Origin: UBA8389 sp942493385
GTDB taxonomy: Bacteria; Bacteroidota; Bacteroidia; Bacteroidales; UBA1402
NCBI GenBank assembly: GCA_942493385.1
Contig: OW818699.1
Span: 2,666,001-2,730,000 of the forward strand
DNA: 64,000 nt
Direction of reading: 5' to 3'
Position 1 is the first letter of the stretch. Each line of letters opens with the position of its first letter. Below are positions 37,226 to 46,096 of the stretch, one piece after another. The notes under the pieces were generated by a model. It ran no database searches. It was not told the origin of the DNA and saw nothing but the letters and a program-made list of their open reading frames with translations. The translations under genes were made by a program, and so were the position numbers.

Positions 37226-37834
37226 TTACAATTGGGAGAAATGCATCATTCGGCTCAGATATTTTCCGATGATGTCAAACTCCAGATTAACCACAGACCC
37301 AGCTTGAATTTGATGGAAATTCGTATGCTCGTGCGTGTAAGGAATAATGGACACCTCAAAGCTGTTGTCACCGGCATTGCAAACAGTCAGGCTCACACCG
37401 TTGACAGTGACTGAACCCTTCTCTACCGTCATATAACCTTCCACTGCCTTCTTAGCGTTGAGTGGATATTCGAAGCGGTACCGCCAGCTTCCATCGGTCT
37501 CATCCACACTGGTGCAGGTAGCCGTCTGATCCACATGTCCCTGAACAATGTGTCCGTCCAACCTGCCATTCATCATCATGCTGCGTTCCAGATTCACCTT
37601 GTCGCCTACTTTCAACAAACCCAAGTTCGACTTGTCCAAGGTTTCTTGTATGGCAGTAACGATGTATTCATTCCCATCAAGCTTGACAACGGTCAGACAA
37701 ACACCATTGTGCGCCACACTTTGGTCAATCTTTAACTCGTCTGTAAAACTGCATTTCATTTTAAGGTGAAGGTTTCCGCCTTCCCTTTCCAAACCGGTTA
37801 CAACGGCAGCTTCTTCGACAATTCCTGAAAACAT
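37226..37834 (-). CDS. ribE: Riboflavin synthase, alpha chain
   Basis: The ATG at 37834 gives 202 residues starting MFSGIVEEAAVVTGLE, the universal start of this enzyme. The longer open frame to 37948 adds an unconserved stretch and is rejected. Two lumazine-binding repeats are visible: NGVCLTVVKLDGNEYIVTAI and NGVSLTVCNAGDNSFEVSII. It dismutates two lumazines to riboflavin. It has no rib neighbours here, lies just upstream of ruvX and def, and I see no FMN riboswitch in the upstream 130 bp. Confidence 0.95.
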   Translation of the reverse strand: MFSGIVEEAAVVTGLEREGGNLHLKMKCSFTDELKIDQSVAHNGVCLTVVKLDGNEYIVTAIQETLDKSNLGLLKVGDKVNLERSMMMNGRLDGHIVQGHVDQTATCTSVDETDGSWRYRFEYPLNAKKAVEGYMTVEKGSVTVNGVSLTVCNAGDNSFEVSIIPYTHEHTNFHQIQAGSVVNLEFDIIGKYLSRMMHFSQL

Positions 37835-37963
37835 GGTTTTGTTTATTATATTCGTATGCAAATATCGCAAAAATCCGTCAAAGGAGGAATTCTTTCTGGT
37901 CGGAATTTTCTCTTTTGACGGATTGCTATGGGAGAGAAGTACACCCAAAGGCGTATTTCGTTG

Positions 37964-38554
37964 TTAGAATTTTACTTCAGGCGCTTTTTCTGAACCTGCT
38001 TCCGCTTTAAAATTCGCTTTCTTCTCAAAACCAGTCATGCTGGCAATGATGTTCGAAGGAAATCTACGAATCGAAACATTGTAGGTCCTGACAGCATCAT
38101 TAAAGCGCTGACGTTCAACAGAAATTCGGTTTTCAGTTCCTTCCAGTTGAGCCTGAAGTTCTTTGAAGTTCTGATTGGCTTTTAAATCGGGATAGGCTTC
38201 CACACTCACCAATAGACGACCGATGGCAGAACCGACCTGAGATTGGGCAGCTTGGTATTCAGCTAATTTCTCCGGAGTGATGTTCGTAGGATCAACTGTA
38301 ACCTGCGTTGCTTTGGCACGTGCTTCGACTACATCTATCAAGGTGGTATTTTCGTGGGTGGCATATCCTTTAACGGTTGCCACTAAATTTGGAATCAGGT
38401 CTGAACGACGTTGATACTGACTTTCCACATTGGCCCAAGCTTGAGATACGATTTCATCAGACGAAACCATATTGTTGTAACGACCGTTGCCCCATAAGAA
38501 AATGATTACGAAAAGGCCTGCAATGGACAGACCGATGATGGTACCTTTTTTCAT
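37964..38554 (-). CDS. lemA: LemA family protein
   Basis: The 196-residue protein has one N-terminal transmembrane helix (about 5-23), then a helical coiled-coil domain with the LemA signature SQAWANVESQYQRRSDLIPNLV and RFPSNIIASMTGFEKKANF. It is a predicted inner-membrane protein with a periplasmic helical bundle. The TPM-domain gene lies upstream on the same strand, a common pairing, but lemA has its own promoter at 38561-38591 only 7 nt from its ATG. Molecular function unknown. Confidence 0.93.
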   Translation of the reverse strand: MKKGTIIGLSIAGLFVIIFLWGNGRYNNMVSSDEIVSQAWANVESQYQRRSDLIPNLVATVKGYATHENTTLIDVVEARAKATQVTVDPTNITPEKLAEYQAAQSQVGSAIGRLLVSVEAYPDLKANQNFKELQAQLEGTENRISVERQRFNDAVRTYNVSIRRFPSNIIASMTGFEKKANFKAEAGSEKAPEVKF

Positions 38555-38560
38555 TGATTA

Positions 38561-38591
38561 CAAATTTATTTTTAACTATATATACAAACAA
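38561..38591 (-). promoter_or_regulatory. Promoter of lemA with almost no leader
   Basis: On the minus strand TTG (38591-38589), 20 nt, TAAATTTG (38568-38561). The final G of the -7 element is only 7 nt from the A of the lemA ATG at 38554, so the transcript would begin at, or a few bases before, the start codon. Confidence 0.72.
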
Positions 38592-38652
38592 CTCAAAATC
38601 CATGCCAAATTCTTTTTATAGGTAGAAACCGACGATTTGGCCGATTTGATGA

Positions 38653-39918
38653 TTACCAGCCGCCGGTAGCACCGCCACCGCCACTTGAACCACCGCCAAA
38701 ACCGCCGCCTCCTCCGCCAAAACCACCGCCACCGCCTCCGCGAGATGAAGGAAGAATGATGATCATCGGAATGACGTAGTATTTAAGGGCTTCATAGCCA
38801 CAATGAGCACAGTTGTACACATGGACACCCTGACCAGCTGAAATGGGCGTAGGTGCAGATACAATGCGATCCGAAGTCTGCCCGTAGGTCTTGAAACGAC
38901 ACTTTGGACAAGGTTGATATCTTGTGAATGCCTTGGTATATGACAAAAATGATCGATGGCCACAATCCATGCAAACCCAGGCATCGTAATCTACTGAGCC
39001 AACCATTTCTTCACTTTGTTGACCAGCATTCAGATAGGCATCTTCCTGTTTCTCAGACATAAGAACCAACGGCTTGTTGCATTTTGGACATGCTCTAGGT
39101 TTCTTGCGAAAACTACTGGCTTTCTTTTTGTAAAACAACAGGAATGCAACCATGGTCAATGGAAACAAAAAAGCCAGTATCTGATAACTTGTGACTGATG
39201 TATTCAGCACTTTATAAGCCTCATAAGGTTCCATGCCAGCGACTGATTTCACTTTCTTTGAAAAGCTGCTGATGCTGAAGAAGAGAACAACCAAAGTCAG
39301 AATCAAATAACCGATCAATAGATTTAATAGCATCGCCTTCTTTTGTTCCCACTGTGCTTTCTGCTGAATCGCTGGATCGGCGTAGATTTCGGCAGCTGCC
39401 GCAGGATCGGACAAGACTTTCAATACAGCCTGGACACCTGCCAGCATGCCAGGTCCGATCTGACCATCTCTCATGAGCGGCACCATGTCATTATCGATGA
39501 TGCGGATACAAATGGCATCCGGCAAAACCCCTTCGAGACCATATCCCGTTTCCATGGTGACCTTCTTCTGATCCAAAACCAACAGGATCAGTAAACCGTT
39601 GTCCTTACCTTTTTTTCCGATTCCCCAATTATTGAAAAGCTCTGTTGCAAAAGACTTCAGATCGACATCACCAGTCGATTGCAAGGCAACTACAAAAACC
39701 TCTGCAGACAATTGTTGCTGAGCATTATACAACAGGCGATCGATTTCCACCTGACTGGTGGGATCAATCAAATCGTCAGGATCGGACGTACAAACCCTGG
39801 CATCGCTCAAACGTGTATTTGGAACGGTACTGACCGTCCAAGCCTCGGCCTTCAAAGCATTCAAGCCGATTGCAAAAAAAGCGACCAGTAAAAACAGTAT
39901 TTTAAAATCTCTTCTCAT
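38653..39918 (-). CDS. TPM-domain membrane protein with zinc ribbons and glycine-rich tail
   Basis: The 421-residue protein has a signal peptide (about 1-24), a periplasmic TPM/Psb32 domain (about 30-185, with NNWGIGKKGKDNGLLILLVL and TGYGLEGVLPDAI), two transmembrane segments near 195-220 and 245-265, and cytoplasmic C-x2-C pairs (CPKCNKPL, CMDCGH, CPKCRF, CAHCGY) that form two zinc ribbons. A low-complexity Gly-rich tail ends the chain. TPM proteins are usually next to lemA, as here. Role in envelope maintenance is inferred. Confidence 0.9.
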   Translation of the reverse strand: MRRDFKILFLLVAFFAIGLNALKAEAWTVSTVPNTRLSDARVCTSDPDDLIDPTSQVEIDRLLYNAQQQLSAEVFVVALQSTGDVDLKSFATELFNNWGIGKKGKDNGLLILLVLDQKKVTMETGYGLEGVLPDAICIRIIDNDMVPLMRDGQIGPGMLAGVQAVLKVLSDPAAAAEIYADPAIQQKAQWEQKKAMLLNLLIGYLILTLVVLFFSISSFSKKVKSVAGMEPYEAYKVLNTSVTSYQILAFLFPLTMVAFLLFYKKKASSFRKKPRACPKCNKPLVLMSEKQEDAYLNAGQQSEEMVGSVDYDAWVCMDCGHRSFLSYTKAFTRYQPCPKCRFKTYGQTSDRIVSAPTPISAGQGVHVYNCAHCGYEALKYYVIPMIIILPSSRGGGGGGFGGGGGGFGGGSSGGGGATGGW

Positions 39919-39976
39919 AATTCACCAAATTCTAAGTGACATCAAAGTTGATGATATTTTTTGAAATTCCTATTGA

Positions 39977-41164
39977 TTATTCGGAAATAACACCCGAACC
40001 GAACACTTCGTCCAAGTGATACCAAGCAGCGAACTGACCTGGCGTAATGCTTTGTTGGGGCTTTTCAAACTCGATGAACAAGCCCTCTTCCAATTGATGC
40101 AACCGTGCATTTTGCAATGGTTGCCTGTAACGAATCCTGACTTTATAATCTGCAGATTCTCCGATTTTAAGCGCTTTGTCGGTTCGAATCAAATGAACAT
40201 CTTCTGATTTGATTTTCAATGTCTTGCGATACAATCCAGGATGGTCAACGCCTTCTCCGACAAAAATCAGGTTCTCGTTTACATCCGTAGCCAATACAAA
40301 CAGCGGATTCTCAAAACCACCGATACCCAGTCCTTTACGTTGTCCGACCGTGTAGAAATGAGCGCCCTGATGGGTACCGACCACTCGACCGTCTTTTTTA
40401 CGGTAAAAAAAGGGTTTGGCTTGCTTGCGAAGCTTTTCTGTTGGATCTTCCGGTATCATGCGGGAATAAGCTTTCAGATCTGCTGGAATTTCAACAACCT
40501 CTCCTTTTTTCTTTTCCAACTTTTGCTGAAGGAAAACCGGCAAATCGACCTTTCCGACAAAGCAAATGCCCTGAGAATCCTTTTTAAATGCAGTTGCCAG
40601 ACCAAGTTCCTCTGCAATGCGACGAACTTCCGGTTTTTCGATGTCTCCCACCGGAAATAGTGCCTTGGAAAGTTGCTCTTGGGAAAGTTGACACAGAAAA
40701 TAAGACTGATCCTTGTTGGGATCGGTACCGGCAAGCAATCTATAAATGGGTTTACCCTCTGCATCTACAGTAACTTCCTTGCGGCAATAATGACCGGTTG
40801 CCACTTTGTCAGCACCATATAGCGAAGCCGCTTCCAAAAAAGCATCAAATTTGATTTCTCGGTTGCACAGCACATCCGGATTGGGAGTTCTTCCTTTTTC
40901 GTATTCAGAAAACATATAATCAACGACCCGCTCGCGGTATCGTTCGCTCAAATCAACGGAATGGAACTCGATGTCCAACTTTCTGGCTACCAGCTCTGCA
41001 ATGAGCAAGTCGTCTTCGTAGGGGCATTCACCCGAAATCGTACCAACTGTTTCTTTCCAGTTAATCATGTACAAACCAACCACTTCATAACCTTGCTTTT
41101 TTAGCAGGTATGCAGCTACGCTGGAATCTACACCTCCGGATAATCCAAGTACAATACGTTCCAA
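39977..41164 (-). CDS. mnmA: tRNA-specific 2-thiouridylase
   Basis: The 395-residue protein has the PP-loop SGGVDSS (9-15), the catalytic Cys100 in PDVLCNREIKF and the second Cys201 in GICFVGK. It thiolates uridine 34 of tRNA-Lys, Glu and Gln. Its own -7 element TACCTTTG lies at 41189-41196 on this strand, immediately beyond the T tract of the terminator at 41197-41240, so mnmA is not part of the der transcript. Many Bacteroidota carry two MnmA paralogues; only one is in this window. Confidence 0.94.
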   Translation of the reverse strand: MERIVLGLSGGVDSSVAAYLLKKQGYEVVGLYMINWKETVGTISGECPYEDDLLIAELVARKLDIEFHSVDLSERYRERVVDYMFSEYEKGRTPNPDVLCNREIKFDAFLEAASLYGADKVATGHYCRKEVTVDAEGKPIYRLLAGTDPNKDQSYFLCQLSQEQLSKALFPVGDIEKPEVRRIAEELGLATAFKKDSQGICFVGKVDLPVFLQQKLEKKKGEVVEIPADLKAYSRMIPEDPTEKLRKQAKPFFYRKKDGRVVGTHQGAHFYTVGQRKGLGIGGFENPLFVLATDVNENLIFVGEGVDHPGLYRKTLKIKSEDVHLIRTDKALKIGESADYKVRIRYRQPLQNARLHQLEEGLFIEFEKPQQSITPGQFAAWYHLDEVFGSGVISE

Positions 41165-41188
41165 TTGACTACTAATTTAAATTGTGGA

Positions 41189-41196
41189 CAAAGGTA
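41189..41196 (-). promoter_or_regulatory. -7 promoter element for mnmA
   Basis: TACCTTTG on the minus strand, 25 nt before the mnmA ATG. No TTG at the ideal distance; the -33 region falls in the upstream terminator stem. It suggests mnmA starts anew after that terminator. Confidence 0.5.
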
Positions 41197-41240
41197 TAAA
41201 AAAAGACTCTTTCCTAATCCTCGCGGGTTTGGAAAGAGTC
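41197..41240 (-). terminator. Intrinsic terminator of the candidate small RNA
   Basis: On the minus strand a perfect 10-bp stem, GACTCTTTCC (41240-41231) with GGAAAGAGTC (41214-41205), 16-nt loop, then a run of T residues. It is oriented to end transcripts from der or from the promoter at 41348-41379, before mnmA. Confidence 0.88.
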
Positions 41241-41343
41241 CGTTTGAAACAAAGTTAGTCTAGTTTAATCTGTTCAAAAACGACTTGATTTCAAAAATCA
41301 AAATGTCCCCCTCTTTTAATTGTATAATTTCAAAACTCCTATA
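41200..41343 (-). ncRNA. Candidate small RNA between der and mnmA
   Basis: The 407-bp gap between mnmA and der has no conserved reading frame. It holds a full promoter (41348-41379) and a strong terminator (41197-41240) in the same direction, defining a transcript of about 145 nt from roughly 41342. Its 5' half is A/U-rich with a G-rich run (AGAGGGGGAC), and a 13-codon TTG-started frame (reading IFEIKSFLNRLN) follows that run. I do not recognise the sequence as a known RNA family. It could be a regulatory RNA or encode a micro-peptide. The remaining 41380-41571 stretch shows nothing else. Confidence 0.5.
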
Positions 41344-41347
41344 TCAA

Positions 41348-41379
41348 CAAATATAACAAAATTGACAGGCGAATTCAAA
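41348..41379 (-). promoter_or_regulatory. Promoter of the candidate small RNA
   Basis: On the minus strand TTTG (41379-41376), 20 nt, TATATTTG (41355-41348): an ideal match to the Bacteroidota promoter in a region with no gene start until mnmA 180 bp downstream, beyond a terminator. Confidence 0.75.
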
Positions 41380-41571
41380 CTCATTACGTTAAAGAAGGTT
41401 ACAAAACAGGCAATTAATATAACTAAGTGTATCTATCAGATTTTTAACAAATTAAAAATGATGCATTTTGATACGATAGGTTCCGTTACTTAATATACTG
41501 TCAAGAAAACCGCAAATCCATTGGCTTGAATACAATAATTAACAAATTGCAGCTCGAAAATCAATCTCTTT

Positions 41572-42891
41572 CTATTTCAAACGGAAAAATAATTGTACCG
41601 GAGTTCCCGTAAAGTGCCATTCCGATCTCAATTTATTTTCAAGGAATCGCTTATACGGATCCTTGAGGTATTGAGGCAAGTTGCAAAAGAAGATGAATGT
41701 CGGGGTATCGGGACCTTTCAATTGAGTTACATACTTGATCTTTACGTATTTGCCCTTGATTGCAGGTGGTGGATAATTCTCAATGAGGGGCAAGAAAAAG
41801 TCGTTCAATTTGGCTGTTGGAACATGATACTTGCGTGTTTCATAAACCTCTTTTGCCGTTTCCAGCACTTTAAAAATACGTTGTTTGGTTGTTGCAGAAG
41901 TGAATAGGATGGGGAAATCTACAAATGGTGCAAAGTGGTCGCGAATGGCACGCTCAAATTCTTTGATGTCGCTGTTTTCTTTCTTTTCAATCAAATCCCA
42001 TTTGTTAACGCAGACCACCAAACCTTTGCGGTTCTTTTGAATCAACGAAAAGATGTTCATGTCCTGACTTTCGATACCACGGGTAGCGTCAATCATCAAA
42101 ATACAGATGTCTGCATTTTCAATGGCACGAATGGAACGAATGACGGAATAATATTCAAGATCCTCATTCACTTTGCCTTTCTTACGGATACCAGCTGTAT
42201 CGACCAAGTAAAAGTCGAATCCGAATTTGGAATATCGAGTATAGATGGAGTCTCTGGTCGTACCTGCAATTTCCGTAACGATGGTTCGCTCTTCGCCGAC
42301 AAAGGCATTAATGATGGAAGATTTACCTGCATTCGGACGCCCTACCACAGCAAAACGAGGCAAAGCTTCCAATCCTTCTTCCTTATCTGCATCTGGTTTG
42401 AACATATCTACCAGATTATCCATAAAGTCACCGGTTCCCGATCCGTTGATGGCTGATAAAACAATTGGATCACCCAAGCCAAGTGCATAAAACTCGGAGG
42501 AATTGTATCCAAGTTCGTTCGTATCGGCTTTATTTGCAATCAGTAAAACTGGTTTGTTCTTGACATTGCGCAACAGCTTACCAACAGCTACGTCCAAATC
42601 CGTAAGACCATTCATCACATCGACCACAAAAAGGATGATGTCCGATTCATCAATGGCCATATTGACCTGTTTCTTGATTTCAGTCTCAAATACATCGCCG
42701 GATTTATCAACCCAACCTCCTGTATCGATTACTGAAAATTCCCTGCCGTTCCATTCGGACAATCCGTATTGACGGTCACGGGTTGTACCGGACTCTTCAT
42801 TGACAATGGCTTGTTTGGATTTTGTCAAACGGTTGAAAAGGGTCGATTTGCCGACATTCGGACGACCTACAATAGCTACGATATTACTCAT
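41572..42891 (-). CDS. der: Ribosome biogenesis GTPase Der (EngA)
   Basis: The 439-residue protein has two tandem GTPase domains: GRPNVGKST (about 8-16) with DTGGW and NKAD, then GRPNAGKSS (about 184-192) with DTAGI and NKWD, followed by a KH-like C-terminal domain. Der acts in late 50S assembly. Its start is 9 bp after the era stop on the same strand, so the two GTPases are cotranscribed from 43856-43886. Confidence 0.97.
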   Translation of the reverse strand: MSNIVAIVGRPNVGKSTLFNRLTKSKQAIVNEESGTTRDRQYGLSEWNGREFSVIDTGGWVDKSGDVFETEIKKQVNMAIDESDIILFVVDVMNGLTDLDVAVGKLLRNVKNKPVLLIANKADTNELGYNSSEFYALGLGDPIVLSAINGSGTGDFMDNLVDMFKPDADKEEGLEALPRFAVVGRPNAGKSSIINAFVGEERTIVTEIAGTTRDSIYTRYSKFGFDFYLVDTAGIRKKGKVNEDLEYYSVIRSIRAIENADICILMIDATRGIESQDMNIFSLIQKNRKGLVVCVNKWDLIEKKENSDIKEFERAIRDHFAPFVDFPILFTSATTKQRIFKVLETAKEVYETRKYHVPTAKLNDFFLPLIENYPPPAIKGKYVKIKYVTQLKGPDTPTFIFFCNLPQYLKDPYKRFLENKLRSEWHFTGTPVQLFFRLK

Positions 42892-42900
42892 CTTTTTAAA

Positions 42901-43782
42901 TTAATCCAATTGATAACCAAAGGCTTTCAGTTTAGTATCCCGATTTCTCCAGTCTTTTTCCACTTTTACGAACATTTCCATGTACACTTTCTTTCCCAGA
43001 AAGGACTCGATGTCTTTGCGGGCTTCGGTAGCGACCTTTTTCAAAGCTTGACCGCCATGTCCAATGACGATACCTTTCTGTGTGTCACGCTCCACATAAA
43101 TGACAGCATTGATACGGACCAGATTCGGGGTATCCTCATACTTTTCAACAACCACTTCAGTGGAATAGGGTATTTCTTTTTGATAGAAACGCAATATCTT
43201 TTCCCTGATAATCTCAGTTATGAAAAAACGAGCAGGCTTATCGGTCAACGCATCCTTATCGAAATATGGAGGTGATTCAGGAAGCATCTCAGAAATCCGA
43301 CGGAGCAAATAGTCTACATTGAACTTCCGAAGGGCAGAAAGCGGAATAATCTCTGCATTCGGCAATAGCTGACCCAATTCGATAACCTGTTGTTCCAATT
43401 TAGCCTGATCACTCAGGTCTATTTTGTTGATAATCACCAATACAGGAATGGTTACTTGCTGAACTTTCTGGAGAAAACTTTCGTTCTTGTCCATTTTCTC
43501 CACCGTATCGGTTACGTACAGTAAAATGTCCGCATCCAGCAGCGCTGAATTGGAGAAGTTAAGCATGGACTCCTGAAGCTTGTAATTTGGAGCAAGTACA
43601 CCAGGGGTATCGGAATAGACAATTTGAAAATCTTCTCCATTGACAATTCCCATGATCCGATGTCTGGTCGTCTGAGCTTTGGCGGTGATGATGGAGATAC
43701 GTTCACCCACCAGCGTATTCATCAGTGTTGACTTTCCGACGTTGGGATTTCCGACAATATTTACAAATCCTGCTTTATGCAT
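42901..43782 (-). CDS. era: GTPase Era
   Basis: The 293-residue protein shows GNPNVGKSTL in the first 20 residues, DTPGV, NKIDL and a C-terminal KH domain with VIYVERDTQKGIVIGHGGQALK. Era binds the 3' end of 16S rRNA during 30S maturation. It has its own promoter at 43856-43886, separate from fabH upstream, and leads into der. Confidence 0.97.
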   Translation of the reverse strand: MHKAGFVNIVGNPNVGKSTLMNTLVGERISIITAKAQTTRHRIMGIVNGEDFQIVYSDTPGVLAPNYKLQESMLNFSNSALLDADILLYVTDTVEKMDKNESFLQKVQQVTIPVLVIINKIDLSDQAKLEQQVIELGQLLPNAEIIPLSALRKFNVDYLLRRISEMLPESPPYFDKDALTDKPARFFITEIIREKILRFYQKEIPYSTEVVVEKYEDTPNLVRINAVIYVERDTQKGIVIGHGGQALKKVATEARKDIESFLGKKVYMEMFVKVEKDWRNRDTKLKAFGYQLD

Positions 43783-43855
43783 TTTTTTCGCTTAACTTCG
43801 TAATTAGTATGTTCATGAGGAAGCATACTTATTCACTTCCGTATCAAACAAGATG

Positions 43856-43886
43856 CAAAGATACGAAATTCAGAGGGTTAAAGCAA
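43856..43886 (-). promoter_or_regulatory. Promoter of era-der
   Basis: On the minus strand TTG (43886-43884), 20 nt, TATCTTTG (43863-43856). Start point about 43850, giving a leader of about 65-70 nt before era. Confidence 0.8.
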
Positions 43887-43901
43887 GGAAGTGGGCAAGC
43901 C

Positions 43902-44906
43902 TTATTTGGGATCGTAACCCCATTTCAGGTAAACGCTACCCCATGAGAAGCCAGCGCCAAACGCTGAAAGGATAAGCACGTCACCTTTTCGGAGCTTGCT
44001 TTCCCATTCCCAAAGACAAATGGGTATTGTTGCAGAGGATGTATTGCCGTATTTCTGGATATTGACCATAACGTTTTCCATCGGAACCTTCATGTAACGA
44101 ACGATTGCATCAATAATGCGCATATTGGCCTGATGTGGAACAACCCAAGTTACGTCTTCAGGTTTTAAGTTGTTACGCCTCTGAATTTCTTCACTGACTT
44201 CAACAAGCCTAGTAACTGCAGTCTTGAATACAACCTGACCTTCTTGATAGATAAAGTGCTCTTCGTTGTCAATGCTTTCGTGACAAGCAGGCTTAGCAGA
44301 GCCCCCTGCTTTAATAAGCAAATTGGACAAACCTGAGCCATCCGTATGATGAACACTGTCGATGACGCCATAATCTTCCGTAGTCGGCTCCAGCAATACT
44401 GCAGCAGCACCGTCTCCAAAAAGAGCGCATGTAGTACGGTCGTTGTAATTGGTAACCGTAGTCATGGTTTCAGTTGCAACTACTATCACTTTTTTATAGC
44501 GTCCTGCTTCGATGAGTGCAGCCCCTTGTGTCAAGGCAAAAATGAAGCCGCTGCAGGCAGCGCCCAAATCCCAACCATACGCATTCTTCATGCCACAATT
44601 TTCGACAATCATTGTTGCGGCGGCCGGAAGAATGTAATCCGGGGTATTGGTTGAACAAATGACCAAATCTATCTCTAAAGGATCTACCCCAGTCTTATCC
44701 AGAATTTCCTGAACGGCCTTGGTTCCCATATAAGATGCTCCTACTCCGGGGATATCGAGTTTGCGACGTTCCTTGATTCCAGTCCGAGTGGTTATCCATT
44801 CATCGGATGTATCGACTAATTTGGTGATATCTTCGTTTGTAATAATCTTATCAGGTACGTAACCGCCTACACCGGTAATCACCGCATTAAAATTTCTCAT
44901 TTTCAT
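43902..44906 (-). CDS. fabH: 3-oxoacyl-ACP synthase III
   Basis: The 334-residue thiolase-fold enzyme has Cys118 in AACSGFIFAL, the His in VVPHQANMRI and the Asn in KYGNTSSATIP, the FabH catalytic triad. It condenses acetyl-CoA with malonyl-ACP to begin fatty-acid synthesis. A second Met two codons in is an alternative start. A TATTTTTG -7 element lies at 44917-44924 on this strand. It follows rpmF, as usual, but plsX, which often sits between them in other phyla, is absent. Confidence 0.95.
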   Translation of the reverse strand: MKMRNFNAVITGVGGYVPDKIITNEDITKLVDTSDEWITTRTGIKERRKLDIPGVGASYMGTKAVQEILDKTGVDPLEIDLVICSTNTPDYILPAAATMIVENCGMKNAYGWDLGAACSGFIFALTQGAALIEAGRYKKVIVVATETMTTVTNYNDRTTCALFGDGAAAVLLEPTTEDYGVIDSVHHTDGSGLSNLLIKAGGSAKPACHESIDNEEHFIYQEGQVVFKTAVTRLVEVSEEIQRRNNLKPEDVTWVVPHQANMRIIDAIVRYMKVPMENVMVNIQKYGNTSSATIPICLWEWESKLRKGDVLILSAFGAGFSWGSVYLKWGYDPK

Positions 44907-44980
44907 ATATTTTGTGCAAAAATAAGGAAAAAGGCTGATAGTACAGCCAAAAACAGGTCAAAATTGCTGAATTTGCGAGC

Positions 44981-45014
44981 AAAAAAAGGCTCCGAACAAG
45001 ATTCGAAGCCTTTT
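44981..45014 (-). terminator. Intrinsic terminator between rpmF and fabH
   Basis: AAAAGGCTCCGAA (44984-44996) and TTCGAAGCCTTTT (45002-45014) pair with one mismatch around a 5-nt loop; the minus strand continues into a T tract. The A-rich other side would also let it work on the plus strand. Confidence 0.8.
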
Positions 45015-45045
45015 AAATTTCTTTAGATACGAGTATCCACTAACT

Positions 45046-45231
45046 TTATACGGCAGCAGCCTGTTCGATGGCAATTTTGCCTCTGTAATAACCACATTCA
45101 CCACATACGGTATGATAAATGTAATGAGCACCACAATTCGGGCAAACAGCAAGTGTGGGGGCCTCTGCCTTGTAGTGGGTTCTTCTCTTGGCCGTTCTGG
45201 TCTTCGAATGTTTGTGTTTAGGATGTGCCAT
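45046..45231 (-). CDS. rpmF: Large ribosomal subunit protein bL32
   Basis: The 61-residue protein starts MAHPKHKHSKTRTAKRRTHY and has two C-x2-C pairs (CPNCGAHY, CGECGYY), the zinc-binding form of L32. It follows the DUF177 gene by 14 bp, the classic YceD-L32 pair. Confidence 0.97.
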   Translation of the reverse strand: MAHPKHKHSKTRTAKRRTHYKAEAPTLAVCPNCGAHYIYHTVCGECGYYRGKIAIEQAAAV

Positions 45232-45245
45232 TTTCTTTTTTACAA

Positions 45246-45839
45246 TTAATTGTTATCGATTATTTTCTTAAGTTCGTCCCATCTAGGATCTGTCGGCTGC
45301 GTATCGGATTCCTCAAAATCGATTACAGGTTCAGTATCCTCGATATCCAAGTCCAAATCCATATCATCGTCTTCATCGTCCGGATTCTTGGCCAAATGCT
45401 TTTTCAATTTGCCGGACATCATTCGATTACATTTTCCCGGTGCGTGAATGTGCTTGATCGGAATACTCAAAGCAACAAACTCATACAGGAACCATGCGAT
45501 ATTGATCTCTCCTTCCACCTCAGGTATGATGATGATGTCATCTCCTTCCTCGGCATAGGCAGTTCCAAATTTCACGATCAGTTTTCCGGTGTGGGCAATT
45601 GGCAGCTCCATATCATCGAGACATCGATCGCACGGTACCTTGACCACTCCTTCCAAAGTGAACGTAATTTCATAATTGCTGCCATTGTTACGAACCAACA
45701 CTTTGGCCCGAACGTTGCCTTTTTGGACTTCCTGACTGTCGATATTCTTAAAATACGCTGTATCCAAGATGTAATCATAAGTATGATCGCCCAAGGAAAG
45801 GGATTTCAAGTGAATTTTATAGCCGTCGAATTTGCCCAA
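45246..45839 (-). CDS. DUF177 (YceD) family protein
   Basis: The 197-residue protein has a beta-rich core with the conserved CDRCLDDMELPI segment and a C-terminal acidic stretch (NPDDEDDDMDLDLDIEDTEP). DUF177 proteins pair with rpmF and affect 23S rRNA accumulation in plants and bacteria. The only available start is TTG at 45839: in-frame stop TAA is five codons upstream and no ATG lies between. A TATCTTTG -7 element sits at 45863-45870 on this strand, 24 nt before the TTG. Confidence 0.88.
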   Translation of the reverse strand: MGKFDGYKIHLKSLSLGDHTYDYILDTAYFKNIDSQEVQKGNVRAKVLVRNNGSNYEITFTLEGVVKVPCDRCLDDMELPIAHTGKLIVKFGTAYAEEGDDIIIIPEVEGEINIAWFLYEFVALSIPIKHIHAPGKCNRMMSGKLKKHLAKNPDDEDDDMDLDLDIEDTEPVIDFEESDTQPTDPRWDELKKIIDNN

Positions 45840-45862
45840 GGTGCTTGTTTTTTAAAACCCCG

Positions 45863-45870
45863 CAAAGATA
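45863..45870 (-). promoter_or_regulatory. -7 promoter element for DUF177-rpmF
   Basis: TATCTTTG on the minus strand, a full match to the -7 element, 24 nt upstream of the TTG start. The nearest TTG upstream is at 26 nt, beyond the usual spacing. Confidence 0.5.
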
Positions 45871-45949
45871 AAGAAATTTATCCTTATTATCAGCATCAAA
45901 AGCATAAAAATAATACGTTTTTTGCTTCAAATCAGGACAATACTAGAAC

Positions 45950-45985
45950 AAAAGAAGCCCGAACACATTACTGTATTCGGGCTTC
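45950..45985 (-). terminator. Terminator of the rRNA operon
   Basis: GAAGCCCGAA (45954-45963) pairs exactly with TTCGGGCTTC (45976-45985) with a 12-nt loop, followed on the minus strand by four T residues. It begins directly after the 5S gene. Confidence 0.8.
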
Positions 45986-45987
45986 AA

Positions 45988-46096
<109 letters not shown>

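Noticed and set aside
37835..37948. 38-residue N-terminal extension of riboflavin synthase
   Set aside because: The conserved enzyme start is MFSGIVE at 37834; the upstream residues show no conservation or targeting signal.
38653..38745. Gly-rich tandem codons at the end of the TPM gene, at first taken for a repeat or frameshift
   Set aside because: The frame stays open and Gly-rich tails are normal for TPM-domain proteins.
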